In this document: positions 25,652 through 33,886 of the stretch, piece by piece
Position numbering within the stretch: position 1 is the first letter of the stretch
Layout of the letters: each line of letters starts with the position of its first letter
DNA from: Sebaldella sp. S0638
Lineage (GTDB): Bacteria > Fusobacteriota > Fusobacteriia > Fusobacteriales > Leptotrichiaceae
NCBI RefSeq assembly: GCF_024158605.1
Contig: NZ_JAMZGM010000003.1
Location: 61,621 to 125,620, forward strand
Length of the DNA: 64,000 nucleotides
Reading direction: 5' to 3'
Program-made: the position numbers and the translations under genes
Notes under the pieces: generated by a model
What the model was told of the DNA's origin: nothing
Seen by the model: the letters and a program-made list of their open reading frames with translations, nothing else
The model's database searches: none

Positions 25652-26998
25652 TTACTCTGCTTTCATCTCTTTCTTTGTAGATTTATATAAAAATGCAATG
25701 ATAATAAGTATTACAGGTATCAGTATCAAAGCTATAAAATTACCTTCGAAAATTTTTACCATCCAGAATCTGAAAGGATTTCCCCCGTCCAAAAGGCTTG
25801 ATATCTCACTTGATGTTCCTATAGGAAAATCTATACTCTTTGCTATTCTTGTAATAACAGGTGCTATTGCTGAAGCCACATACAGATTTCCTATTAAAAT
25901 CGGTATTCCTATAATAAATGATCTTATTACGTTTCCTTTACATGCCAGTACTACCATTGATATAGGCACCCATAAATTGGCAAGATCGCCCAGCGGAAGA
26001 AGTCTGTTTCCCGGAAGTATAACTGCAAGAAGGATTCCCATTGGTATTAACATAAGTGCTGTTGCTATTACTGACGGATGCCCCACTGCTACTGCTATAT
26101 CCAGACCAATATACAAGTCATCCCTGTCAGGATATCTCTTTCTCAGAAAATCTCTTATAGCATCTGACAAAGGAAGCAGACCTTCCATCAGCAGTTTTAC
26201 CATTCTCGGCATAATAAGCATTACCGCTCCGAGATTTATACCTAAATTCAGAATACCTTTCAGGTCATATTTTGCCAATATTCCTATAACTACCCCAAGA
26301 ATCAGTCCTATCATCATCGGTTCGCCGAAAACACCAAATCTTTTCTGGATAGTTTCAGGATCGGCATTTAGTTTATTCAGCCCCGGAATCTTGTCTATTA
26401 TTGCATTCCCCAGCAGTCCCACAGGGAAAAATATAGCTGATGACAGTGTCGGCAGTGATATTCCCGGCAGATCAAAATATTTCTGAACCATTGGCGCACA
26501 CCAGTCTGCCAGTAAGAATGTTATTACAGCTGTCAGTCCTGCTGCAAAAAGCCCTAAAAAGAAATTCCCCGTGCTGCTGTATACCAATGCTCCTACAAAG
26601 GCAAAATGCCAGTAATTCCATAAATCTATATCTACTGTTTTTGTCCAGTTAAAAGTAAGCATTACTATGTTTATAATAATTGTAAGCGGCACTACAAACG
26701 GTGCTATTCTTGATGCCCATGCTATAGCTGCCAGCGGTGTCCATCCCAGATCCACTACAGGAAGATTTATTCCTGTTTCTTTTACCATATCCAGTGCTGC
26801 CGGTCCCAGACTGTCTACCAAAAGCCCGAATACAAGGAATATTCCCACGAATCCCATTCCTATTGTCATGGCAGCCCTCAATGCCCTGCTTAATTTTACT
26901 CCCAGACATGATGCCATTATAAATATAACTATAGGCAGCATTACTGTCGGTCCCATGCCGAGAATATACTGAACTACTCTTAATAATGTCTCAGCCAT
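25652..26998 (-). CDS. PTS galactitol-family EIIC permease
   Basis: 448 residues, about ten to twelve membrane segments. It has the GatC/SgcC features LGMGPTVMLPIVIFIMA, VDLGWTPLAAIAWASR and the long conserved loop with GLDIAVAVGHPSVIATAL. It forms the sugar channel of the PTS in the inner membrane. Its start overlaps the EIIB stop by 8 nt. The family transports galactitol and related polyols or ketoses; the exact substrate here is unproven. Confidence 0.92.
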   Translation of the reverse strand: MAETLLRVVQYILGMGPTVMLPIVIFIMASCLGVKLSRALRAAMTIGMGFVGIFLVFGLLVDSLGPAALDMVKETGINLPVVDLGWTPLAAIAWASRIAPFVVPLTIIINIVMLTFNWTKTVDIDLWNYWHFAFVGALVYSSTGNFFLGLFAAGLTAVITFLLADWCAPMVQKYFDLPGISLPTLSSAIFFPVGLLGNAIIDKIPGLNKLNADPETIQKRFGVFGEPMMIGLILGVVIGILAKYDLKGILNLGINLGAVMLIMPRMVKLLMEGLLPLSDAIRDFLRKRYPDRDDLYIGLDIAVAVGHPSVIATALMLIPMGILLAVILPGNRLLPLGDLANLWVPISMVVLACKGNVIRSFIIGIPILIGNLYVASAIAPVITRIAKSIDFPIGTSSEISSLLDGGNPFRFWMVKIFEGNFIALILIPVILIIIAFLYKSTKKEMKAE

Positions 26999-27287
26999 TA
27001 TTTTCTCCTCCTTTTAAAATCTCTACTATTTTCTTTAAAAGAGCCTCTTCTCCTATTCCCGTAATCAACGGCAGTCCGTTTATTATAGGTGTTTTCAGAT
27101 TATATTTTACCCCTGAGGTAACTACGATCAGATCTGCCATTCCGTCCTGTGATGGTATTGTCCCGACGTTAGACTGCATAGGGTCTACTTCTATTCCCTC
27201 TTTTTTACAATATTGAAGCACTTTTTCCGTAGCAACTGTAGACGTTGCTATTCCGCTTGTACAAGCGAAAATAATTCTTTTTTTCAT
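26991..27287 (-). CDS. PTS galactitol-family EIIB component
   Basis: 98 residues, with the phosphorylated Cys 9 in IIFACTSGIATST, matching the GatB/SgcB loop. It accepts phosphate from EIIA and gives it to the sugar bound by EIIC. AGGAGG precedes the ATG. A 132-nt gap to the EIIA gene contains a CTGAAAT/ATTTCAG hairpin but no clear promoter. Confidence 0.93.
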   Translation of the reverse strand: MKKRIIFACTSGIATSTVATEKVLQYCKKEGIEVDPMQSNVGTIPSQDGMADLIVVTSGVKYNLKTPIINGLPLITGIGEEALLKKIVEILKGGENNG

Positions 27288-27419
27288 GATTTCCTCCTAA
27301 ATTTAATATAAAAAATATTTTTAAACTGAAATAATAACTCCTTTCCCTGTAGTAATTTCAGCTTTAGTGTATTGACCATATCCGAATAACCAAAACTGTT
27401 ATAAATCTATGTAAAGTTC

Positions 27420-27884
27420 CTATTTCAATACTTCCTTCAAAATTTTTATTACCTCATCTTTATCAGAACTTTCCACTATCTGTTCCAGCTTGTCATTTTC
27501 CTGAAAAAGTTCTATTAGTTTTACAAGAAAGCTTATATGAGTATTATGTTCTTTTATTAATAAACCGAATATTATTTTCACATTTAGCTTTTCTCCGTTA
27601 TTTTCCGCATTATTAAACTCAATTCCTTTTTTACTGGTAATCACAAACAGATTTTCCTTTAATACATATTTGGAATCTATGTGGGGAATAGCTACATTTA
27701 TTTCCTCCAGCTTCATTCCCGTGGGAAAAGTGTTCTCTCTTTCCAATACTTTCGGGAGGTACTCTTCTGTTACACACTTATCTTCAAGAAGAATTTCATT
27801 TATAAAATGAAAAGCCTCTTCTTTACTCCCAAAATCTCTGTGCAAAAAAACATACTTTTTGTCTAAATTATCAACTATTGCCAT
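27420..27884 (-). CDS. PTS EIIA component (fructose/mannitol/galactitol type)
   Basis: 154 residues, EIIA-2 fold, with active-site His 68 in VAIPHIDS. It is phosphorylated by HPr and passes phosphate to EIIB. It lies 18 nt after the PRD regulator gene and is presumably co-transcribed with it. Confidence 0.92.
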   Translation of the reverse strand: MAIVDNLDKKYVFLHRDFGSKEEAFHFINEILLEDKCVTEEYLPKVLERENTFPTGMKLEEINVAIPHIDSKYVLKENLFVITSKKGIEFNNAENNGEKLNVKIIFGLLIKEHNTHISFLVKLIELFQENDKLEQIVESSDKDEVIKILKEVLK

Positions 27885-27902
27885 CTGTATAATCCTTTCC
27901 TG

Positions 27903-30035
27903 TTATTTATATTTTAAAATTTCAAAATTTTTATCCTTTATCTTTTCAAATTTTGCTGTCATCAAATCATATAATTTTCTCTCATCTGTGATCTTTTCGA
28001 TATCATCCAGAAATTTCGTTTCATCTATAATTTTTTTCAGCTGCAAAAATGCATTTATATGTTCTTTTTTATCAAGTGTCGCCAACATTACTATGTTTTT
28101 TATTTTTATGTTTTCCGGAAATTCAATTTCTTTTTTTAATTTCAAAAAACTCATTCCTGTCTTAAAAACATTTTTCTTAATACTTCCGTGAGGCAGTATT
28201 ATATTTTTTCCTATTAACATATACATGCCTTTTTCATAGATTATTTCTACGCATTCTTCTATATAGCTCTCTTTTATATAGCCGTTCTCAAGTAATATCT
28301 TACCTGACTCCCTTATTCCTTCCTGCCAGTTTTTTACTTCCCCGGTAATTTTCATATTTTCTGCTGGCAGTATCTCCGGAAGTGTTTTTATATATTCTTT
28401 TTCCTCCTCTCTGTTTACATTTAAATACAATTCCAGTTCCTTTTCCATAGCATTCCGGTTTTCTATTCTTCCGTATTTTTCTATTATTTCCATTACTTTT
28501 CCCATACTTACGCTTTCATATGTTTTTTCTTTCAGATACTTTTTTATCTTCTTTTCGTCGTCGCTGTCCAGTATGGGACTCACTTTAATTACCGGAATTT
28601 CAGAATGTTTCAGATTTATATCAATTGTAGATATAATAATATCGGTATCTTTCAGGTCATAATCAAGAAAATTATTATATGGAATTACATCTGTTATATT
28701 CAGGAGATATCTTTCTTTAAGATTTTCCACAAGAAGTCTTGATGTTCCATAGCCGAAATTACATACTATAAGAATATTATTTATATGTCTGGCAAGCTTT
28801 TTCTTTTTTCTGTCCACCGCCAGCTTAAAATATATTGTTAAATACACCAGTTCCTCTATTTCCATGCTTTTTCCGAGATAATCCTCCAGAGGTTTTACTG
28901 ATTCCCTCACTATGTTAAGCAGTACCGAGTATCTTTCCGTAACTTCATTCAAATCAAGCTTTTTCAGTCTTATATTATTTTTTATTCTGTATATTGTAGG
29001 TCTTATATGGTTAATCAGTCCTTCCTCAAGCAGATTATCATTAACAATTGAGATATCCAGCTTTTCATCTACATTCTTTATAATTTCCCTGATAAGGGTT
29101 TCTATCTGTATCCAGTTCTCATAAAATGAGTAATCAAAGTTATATGAGTGTGTTCCCAAAAGATATTCCACAAATTTCAGTATTTCAAACTCATTGCTGC
29201 TAAATCTGTTATATTGATACTTCCAATCCTGAATAAGTTTATTTAATACTTTATACTCATTTGTTGCCCTAAGAAAATTTTCATTTGAAATATGTTCTTC
29301 CAAAAGTCTGTCCTCTGTATTTCTGCTGTGAATAATCATCAGATATATAATCAGTACCTCGAATCCCTCATCTGAAATCATCTTTTTCATTTTTTCTTCG
29401 ATTTTTTTCAAAAAATTAAAATATAATTTTATATCTTCTGTTTTCAGCTGTTTCACAAGAACATTTACCGTTCTTGCCACAGGCTCTGTCTGTTCTCTTA
29501 TTTCGATACTGTCAAAGTTTTTTATGTAGAAATACTTTAATATATATTCCAAAAGCAGTTTTCGTATATTATTTTCATTTCCTACGAGTATAAGGCCTTT
29601 TTTAGGTTTTGAAATAAATGAAAATCCCAGTTTGTGAAGCTCCTCCCGTACTTCCTTCATATCATTTTTCAATGTGCTTTTTCCCACATTCAGAATTTTT
29701 TCAAGTGTTCCGAATTTGAAACCCTCTTCTGATATAAGAGAAAAAAAGTAAATTATTTCCATTCTTTCATATTTATTAAAGTTATAATTTCCCAAATCGA
29801 ATTCTTCAAGAAACTTTCTCAGGTTTTCATTTTTCCTGCTTAATACTGCCATATTCTTTTCTATCTTCAATTCTGCCTTCATATTACTTTTATGAAATAC
29901 ATAATTCAGATTTTCAAGTCTGGTTCTTATTGCTCTTTCTGTGACATTAATATCATCTTCCAGTTTTTTTACAGAAACAGAATTTTCATTCAGAAAAAAT
30001 TCCAATATGCCGATATCTTTTTTATCTATTAACAT
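27903..30035 (-). CDS. PRD-containing PTS-regulated transcriptional activator (MtlR/LicR type)
   Basis: About 710 residues: two N-terminal HTH segments (about 5-60 and 95-145), PRD1 and PRD2 (about 180-410) with candidate phosphorylated His residues at H296 (GTHSYNFD) and H343 (INHIRPTIYRI), an EIIB-like domain with Cys 425 (VCNFGYGTSR), and a C-terminal EIIA-like domain with His 616 (ILPHGS). It is probably a DNA-binding activator of the downstream PTS genes, tuned by HPr and EIIB phosphorylation. It heads the operon. The start at 30035 is 8 nt after AAAGGA; ATG 30041 is too close. Confidence 0.9.
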   Translation of the reverse strand: MLIDKKDIGILEFFLNENSVSVKKLEDDINVTERAIRTRLENLNYVFHKSNMKAELKIEKNMAVLSRKNENLRKFLEEFDLGNYNFNKYERMEIIYFFSLISEEGFKFGTLEKILNVGKSTLKNDMKEVREELHKLGFSFISKPKKGLILVGNENNIRKLLLEYILKYFYIKNFDSIEIREQTEPVARTVNVLVKQLKTEDIKLYFNFLKKIEEKMKKMISDEGFEVLIIYLMIIHSRNTEDRLLEEHISNENFLRATNEYKVLNKLIQDWKYQYNRFSSNEFEILKFVEYLLGTHSYNFDYSFYENWIQIETLIREIIKNVDEKLDISIVNDNLLEEGLINHIRPTIYRIKNNIRLKKLDLNEVTERYSVLLNIVRESVKPLEDYLGKSMEIEELVYLTIYFKLAVDRKKKKLARHINNILIVCNFGYGTSRLLVENLKERYLLNITDVIPYNNFLDYDLKDTDIIISTIDINLKHSEIPVIKVSPILDSDDEKKIKKYLKEKTYESVSMGKVMEIIEKYGRIENRNAMEKELELYLNVNREEEKEYIKTLPEILPAENMKITGEVKNWQEGIRESGKILLENGYIKESYIEECVEIIYEKGMYMLIGKNIILPHGSIKKNVFKTGMSFLKLKKEIEFPENIKIKNIVMLATLDKKEHINAFLQLKKIIDETKFLDDIEKITDERKLYDLMTAKFEKIKDKNFEILKYK

Positions 30036-30076
30036 ACTCATCTTCCTTTCGCTATAACTATACCTTAAAAATTAAA

Positions 30077-30126
30077 TAAAAAAAGAGATAAATATCTTCG
30101 TAGTTTTTTGAAGTAATCTATCTCTT
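30077..30126 (-). terminator. Terminator downstream of the DUF2252 gene
   Basis: AAGAGATA/TATCTCTT with a second inner TCTTC/GAAGT helix, followed on the minus strand by CTTTTTTTATTT. It separates the DUF2252 gene from the PTS operon. Confidence 0.7.
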
Positions 30127-30237
30127 AATTTTTTTCTAAATTTTCTGTTTTTATTTATATGTATTTCTACTATAAATATTCTCCTATGTTTCGCTCTCTT
30201 AGTCCATAAATAAAGTTCTCATACTTCCCGTTTCCTC

Positions 30238-31551
30238 TCATTCAAAAACACCGTTTTCCATGGCATCCAAAAGCTGCCTGTGATCTTTCTGTGTCTGATC
30301 GGCATACTTTCCAGCAAACTCTGCCACCGCTTCGGCGAATGTATCTGACTTCCCGAGATAATCAGATATGGCGAAACGGTTTCCTGTGTTAGCATGTGCA
30401 TAAGCAAGAGCTTTCCCGCACGCCTGACCGTAAAGATCGAAACCTTCTTCTCTTATCTCCTCCATTGGTATAGACCCTTTCATATTCCAAAGCTGCCTGA
30501 CATAAAAATCATTCTCATTAAGCTTCCCCCAGCCGAGAAAAATATCACTGCCGGCCTGTATTGCTCTCTGTCCTGCCACTACACGATGCCCTCCGTTAAC
30601 ATAGGCATCAGTTTTCAGATAAGGCTCAAATACTGATTTTGAGGCACCTTTTACCTGCATAATCAAAGGATCATTATCGTCTTTTCCGAGAAGCAGCACT
30701 GCATAACAAGGTGTTCCCACACTTCCCACACCTACTACTTTTCTAACTATATCTACTACTCTGAACCTGTTTAGTATGAGTCTTTTCTCGCTTGAAATAG
30801 TCTCACGGTAACTCTTCATACCGTTATGCACAAATCTCAATTCCTCATCACTAAAAACATGTTCTATTATAGGCGGATTTTCTATAAATTTTCTCTCACC
30901 GTCTATTATATGTGTGAATTTTTCCATTGCTTTCTGGCTTGTACGGCTTCGTGCCTTGGCATTTATTGCATCAACTCTTTTTTTTATCTTATCTTTTTTT
31001 ATATCAATTTCCGAAATTTTTATTTTTGTGTACCACAGGTCAAGAGTATTCATCCCAGTAGCTTCTTTCATTGTTTCTTTATATGACTGTACTGCATTAA
31101 AAGCATACTTCATACACTCTTTTCTTCCGAATCCCACAGATTCGCCGCCCAGTATTATACTCGCAGCAAGCCGTTTCAAATCCCATTCCCACGGTCCTCT
31201 TATAGTTTCGTCAAAATCATTTATATCAAAGAGCAGTGTTCCTTCTGGAGATCCGAATATACCAAAATTTCCTATATGTGCATCTCCGCAGATTTGTACG
31301 TGTATTCCTGTAACAGAAGTTTTTGATAAATCATGTGCCATTACCGCTGCTGCTCCCCGAAAATATGTAAACGGCGACACAGACATACGTTCATATCTTA
31401 TCGGCACTAATTCCTCAATTCTTGTCTTATCCTGTGACCTTAGTATAGAGAGCGGGTCTCTTTCCTCAGAAATTCCCCATTCTGCATGACTGCTTCTGGG
31501 AACCCTGCCCCTTATCTCTTTCCAGTTTTCTCCGTTACCATTGTTTTGCAT
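30238..31551 (-). CDS. DUF2252 family protein
   Basis: About 437 residues matching DUF2252: RYERMSVSPFTYFRGAA, then the kinase-like pair CGDAHIGNFGIFGSPEG and FDINDFDET, RLAASI, and further on VVGVGSVGTPCYAVLL and GQRAIQAGSDIFLGW. The H-x-N and D-x-N/D-x-D pattern resembles aminoglycoside-phosphotransferase-like kinases. No substrate is known to me. It is cytosolic. The start at 31551 follows GTGAGGA; upstream in-frame ATGs lack ribosome sites. Confidence 0.88.
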   Translation of the reverse strand: MQNNGNGENWKEIRGRVPRSSHAEWGISEERDPLSILRSQDKTRIEELVPIRYERMSVSPFTYFRGAAAVMAHDLSKTSVTGIHVQICGDAHIGNFGIFGSPEGTLLFDINDFDETIRGPWEWDLKRLAASIILGGESVGFGRKECMKYAFNAVQSYKETMKEATGMNTLDLWYTKIKISEIDIKKDKIKKRVDAINAKARSRTSQKAMEKFTHIIDGERKFIENPPIIEHVFSDEELRFVHNGMKSYRETISSEKRLILNRFRVVDIVRKVVGVGSVGTPCYAVLLLGKDDNDPLIMQVKGASKSVFEPYLKTDAYVNGGHRVVAGQRAIQAGSDIFLGWGKLNENDFYVRQLWNMKGSIPMEEIREEGFDLYGQACGKALAYAHANTGNRFAISDYLGKSDTFAEAVAEFAGKYADQTQKDHRQLLDAMENGVFE

Positions 31552-31726
31552 GTTCCTCACCCTTTCATTATCCATATTTAAAGCAAGTGTTACCAAAACT
31601 ATATAACAGCCGTGCTGTCTGTAATGAGAATATAACATAATATTTCTCTAATTGCAAAAAAGATTTTTACTATTTTACCAGACTTATTTAATAAAAAAAC
31701 TGTTTTATTTTCTGCTCTGCCGTATT

Positions 31727-31770
31727 CAAAAAGAGAGCATGTGCAATACCTGCTGTATCACTGCTCTCTT
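31727..31770 (-). terminator. Terminator of the ABC-F gene
   Basis: AAGAGAGCA/TGCTCTCTT stem with an inner GTG/CAC helix and a T5 run on the minus strand, right after the stop codon. Confidence 0.85.
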
Positions 31771-31774
31771 GTTA

Positions 31775-33244
31775 TTAAAGATTTATTATTTTAGTTGCTG
31801 TTTTCCTGTTAAAAGCACTGTCATGTTCCACATAGATTAGTGTAGGATTATAATTTAGTATTAATTCCTCTATCTGAATACGTGAAATTACATCAATAAA
31901 ATTCAAAGGTTCATCCCATATATATAAATGTGCCGATTCAGATAAACTTCCTGCAAGCAGAACTTTTTTCTTCTGTCCCTCACTGTATTCATCCAGTTTT
32001 TTATCAAACTGTCCTCTGTCAAAGTCCAGTTTTCTCAGTATTGATTTGAAAAGAGTTTCATCTATCCCTCTGTCCTCTGCGAATGACCTTAAAGTTCCTG
32101 AAAGAAAAGAAGCATCCTGCGGCACATATGAAATAATCAGACCGCTGCCCGTTTTAACCAGACCCGAATGCGGGATGTCCTCTCCTGCGAGAAGCTTTAT
32201 CAGGCTTGACTTACCTGATCCGTTCTTTCCTTTTACCGCCACTCTGTCCCCGTTCATAACAGAAAATTCCAGCCCTTCAAATAATACCTTATCCCCGTAG
32301 AATATAGATAAGTCACTTATATCCGCCAGAGAACCTTTAGGATATACCAAAGAATGAAGTTTTAGATTTTCGGCAGTTTCTATATTTTTCAACAGACCGG
32401 ATTTCTCCTCTATTGCTTTATTCTGCCTTGCCTCTATATTTTTTGATTTTTTCATCATTTTCGCTGATTTATGACCCAAAAAACCTCTGTCTACTCCCTC
32501 TCTGGTTCCGAATTTTGAATCTTCTGTTTTTTCAGACCATGCGGAAGTCCTTTTAGCCGCCTGTTTCAGTCTGCCTATATCTTTTTTCAGCCTTTCATTT
32601 TCTGCTGTTTCCAGATTGTCCTCCCTTTCTTTTTTCAAATTCCAGTCAGAAAAATTCCCTTTCATTATATCTATATTTGTTTTATTCACTGACAACACAT
32701 GATCTATGATCTTATCCAGAAAGTCTCTGTCATGTGAAACAAGTATAAATCCCTTTTTTGTTTTCAGATATTCCGCTATTATTTCCTTTCCCTCCTCGTC
32801 AAGATGGTTCGTAGGCTCGTCAAGGAGAAGAAAATTCTGCTCTTTTAAGAGCAATGCAGCAAGCAGAACCTTGGTCTGCTCTCCGTTACTCAAAGTCTCA
32901 AACGGTCTGTACAAGACATCCTGATCTACATCAAGCCATGAAAATTCTCTGTTCAGCTCCCATAATTCATAGCTGCTGTTTACAGAATCTATAATATCTA
33001 TTGTATCGCGTGACTTATCCTCTACCTCAAAAGGAAAATAATCAAATGTCACTGATGACGAAATCTTCCCTCTGTATTCATATTTTCCCAAAAGAAGATT
33101 CAGAAATGTAGTTTTCCCTCTTCCGTTTCTTCCTATAAAGCCTAATTTCCAATCTGTATCTATCTGAAAAGACACATCCTCAAAAATATTTTCATAGCTG
33201 GTTTCATAGCTGAATGTTAAATTATTTATATCTATTAACGACAT
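31775..33244 (-). CDS. ABC-F ribosomal protection ATPase (Lsa-like)
   Basis: About 489 residues, two ATPase domains and no membrane segment. Domain 1 has Walker A IGRNGRGKTT and FETLSNGEQTKVLLAALLL with LLLDEPTNHLD; domain 2 has GKNGSGKSS and EYSEGQKKKV with a shortened WDEPLNFID. The inter-domain linker (about 215-300) is Lys/Arg-rich, as in antibiotic-resistance ABC-F proteins. It should bind the ribosome and displace lincosamide, streptogramin A or pleuromutilin drugs (family inference). GGAGGTGA lies 6 nt before ATG 33244; the in-frame extension to 33376 is leader sequence containing a terminator. Confidence 0.9.
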   Translation of the reverse strand: MSLIDINNLTFSYETSYENIFEDVSFQIDTDWKLGFIGRNGRGKTTFLNLLLGKYEYRGKISSSVTFDYFPFEVEDKSRDTIDIIDSVNSSYELWELNREFSWLDVDQDVLYRPFETLSNGEQTKVLLAALLLKEQNFLLLDEPTNHLDEEGKEIIAEYLKTKKGFILVSHDRDFLDKIIDHVLSVNKTNIDIMKGNFSDWNLKKEREDNLETAENERLKKDIGRLKQAAKRTSAWSEKTEDSKFGTREGVDRGFLGHKSAKMMKKSKNIEARQNKAIEEKSGLLKNIETAENLKLHSLVYPKGSLADISDLSIFYGDKVLFEGLEFSVMNGDRVAVKGKNGSGKSSLIKLLAGEDIPHSGLVKTGSGLIISYVPQDASFLSGTLRSFAEDRGIDETLFKSILRKLDFDRGQFDKKLDEYSEGQKKKVLLAGSLSESAHLYIWDEPLNFIDVISRIQIEELILNYNPTLIYVEHDSAFNRKTATKIINL

Positions 33245-33263
33245 AAAATCACCTCCGGTTAAT

Positions 33264-33364
33264 AAAAAAAGAGCTGCAGGAAAGCCCGCAACCCGAAACG
33301 AAATAAAATGGTCTCTAAAACCAGATATTTCATATATATTCATCGAGAGTAATAACTTTCCTGC
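33264..33364 (-). promoter_or_regulatory. Attenuator in the ABC-F leader
   Basis: Terminator: GTTGCGGG, CTTT loop, CCTGCAGC and TCTTTTTTT (33292 down to 33264, minus strand). Antiterminator: an upstream GCAGGAAAG (33356-33364 on the plus strand as CTTTCCTGC) pairs perfectly over 9 bp with CTTTCCTGC, which covers the terminator loop and 3' arm. The two folds exclude each other. Confidence 0.7.
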
Positions 33365-33404
33365 CGGGAAAAGCAAAACAAAACAACTTTGCGCTGTCTG
33401 TCAT
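33330..33404 (-). CDS. Leader peptide upstream of the ABC-F gene (24 codons)
   Basis: ATG at 33404 opens a 24-codon frame beginning MTDSAKLFCFAFPGRKV and ending in TGA. Its sequence covers the antiterminator strand. The ribosome site is weak (GGGA). By analogy with other ABC-F and erm leaders, drug-stalled ribosomes here could shift the fold and let transcription continue. The role is inferred. Confidence 0.45.
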   Translation of the reverse strand: MTDSAKLFCFAFPGRKVITLDEYI

Positions 33405-33476
33405 ACACTATTCCCAAATTATTAATTAGCAAGATTATTATTCACTCTCTCATCTCCATTCTCATTTATTTAAATT

Positions 33477-33505
33477 ATTATAACTTTTTATGTGATAAAA
33501 GTCAA
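33477..33505 (-). promoter_or_regulatory. Promoter of the ABC-F leader
   Basis: Minus strand TTGACT, 17 bp, TATAAT, giving a leader of about 225 nt before the start codon. Confidence 0.85.
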
Positions 33506-33546
33506 ATTCTTTGTCCCTGATATTAAACACCCTGTCCGGATACTTT

Positions 33547-33885
33547 TTAATGATATCTTGTCAGCTCTATCATAACAAAGTCCTCCTCGATTCTCTCCAT
33601 GCGGAATTCATCTACACACATTCCCACGAGATTCAGCTCTGCCGAAACTTCACTTTCTCCCATAAGAATCCAGCCGTATTCCTCCATTGCCCTGTCTCTT
33701 TTCTGTGAAAAACATTCTTTTATCAGCTCGAATTCCTTGTCAGTAAGTTTACCAAGGAAAATAGTTATAATTGTTTTTTCCTGTGAGTAATTCAGATCCA
33801 TTTTTAACTGATAATACTTCTTTTTCAGAAAAAAAGTCACAAGTTCATCTATAATTTTACCGTTTTTCTTTATTTCATTAATCAT
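33547..33885 (-). CDS. Small cytosolic protein of unknown function
   Basis: 112 residues, no signal or membrane segment, mixed alpha/beta pattern: MINEIKKNGKIIDELVTFF, then TIITIFLGKLTDKEFELI. I do not recognise the family. It starts one base after the DUF1576 gene ends, so the two are co-transcribed and may work together. Confidence 0.75.
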   Translation of the reverse strand: MINEIKKNGKIIDELVTFFLKKKYYQLKMDLNYSQEKTIITIFLGKLTDKEFELIKECFSQKRDRAMEEYGWILMGESEVSAELNLVGMCVDEFRMERIEEDFVMIELTRYH

Positions 33886-33886
33886 T

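Noticed and set aside
27288-27419. RAT-type RNA antiterminator between EIIB and EIIA genes
   Set aside because: A short hairpin is present but without the BglG-type RAT sequence or a terminator partner; the regulator has the DNA-binding MtlR-like layout.
30219-30407. Small minus-strand frame overlapping the DUF2252 end
   Set aside because: It is a shadow in another frame of the well-supported DUF2252 gene.
33245-33376. N-terminal extension of the ABC-F protein
   Set aside because: It lies across a terminator and an antiterminator, and the internal ATG at 33244 has an ideal ribosome site and matches the usual ABC-F start.
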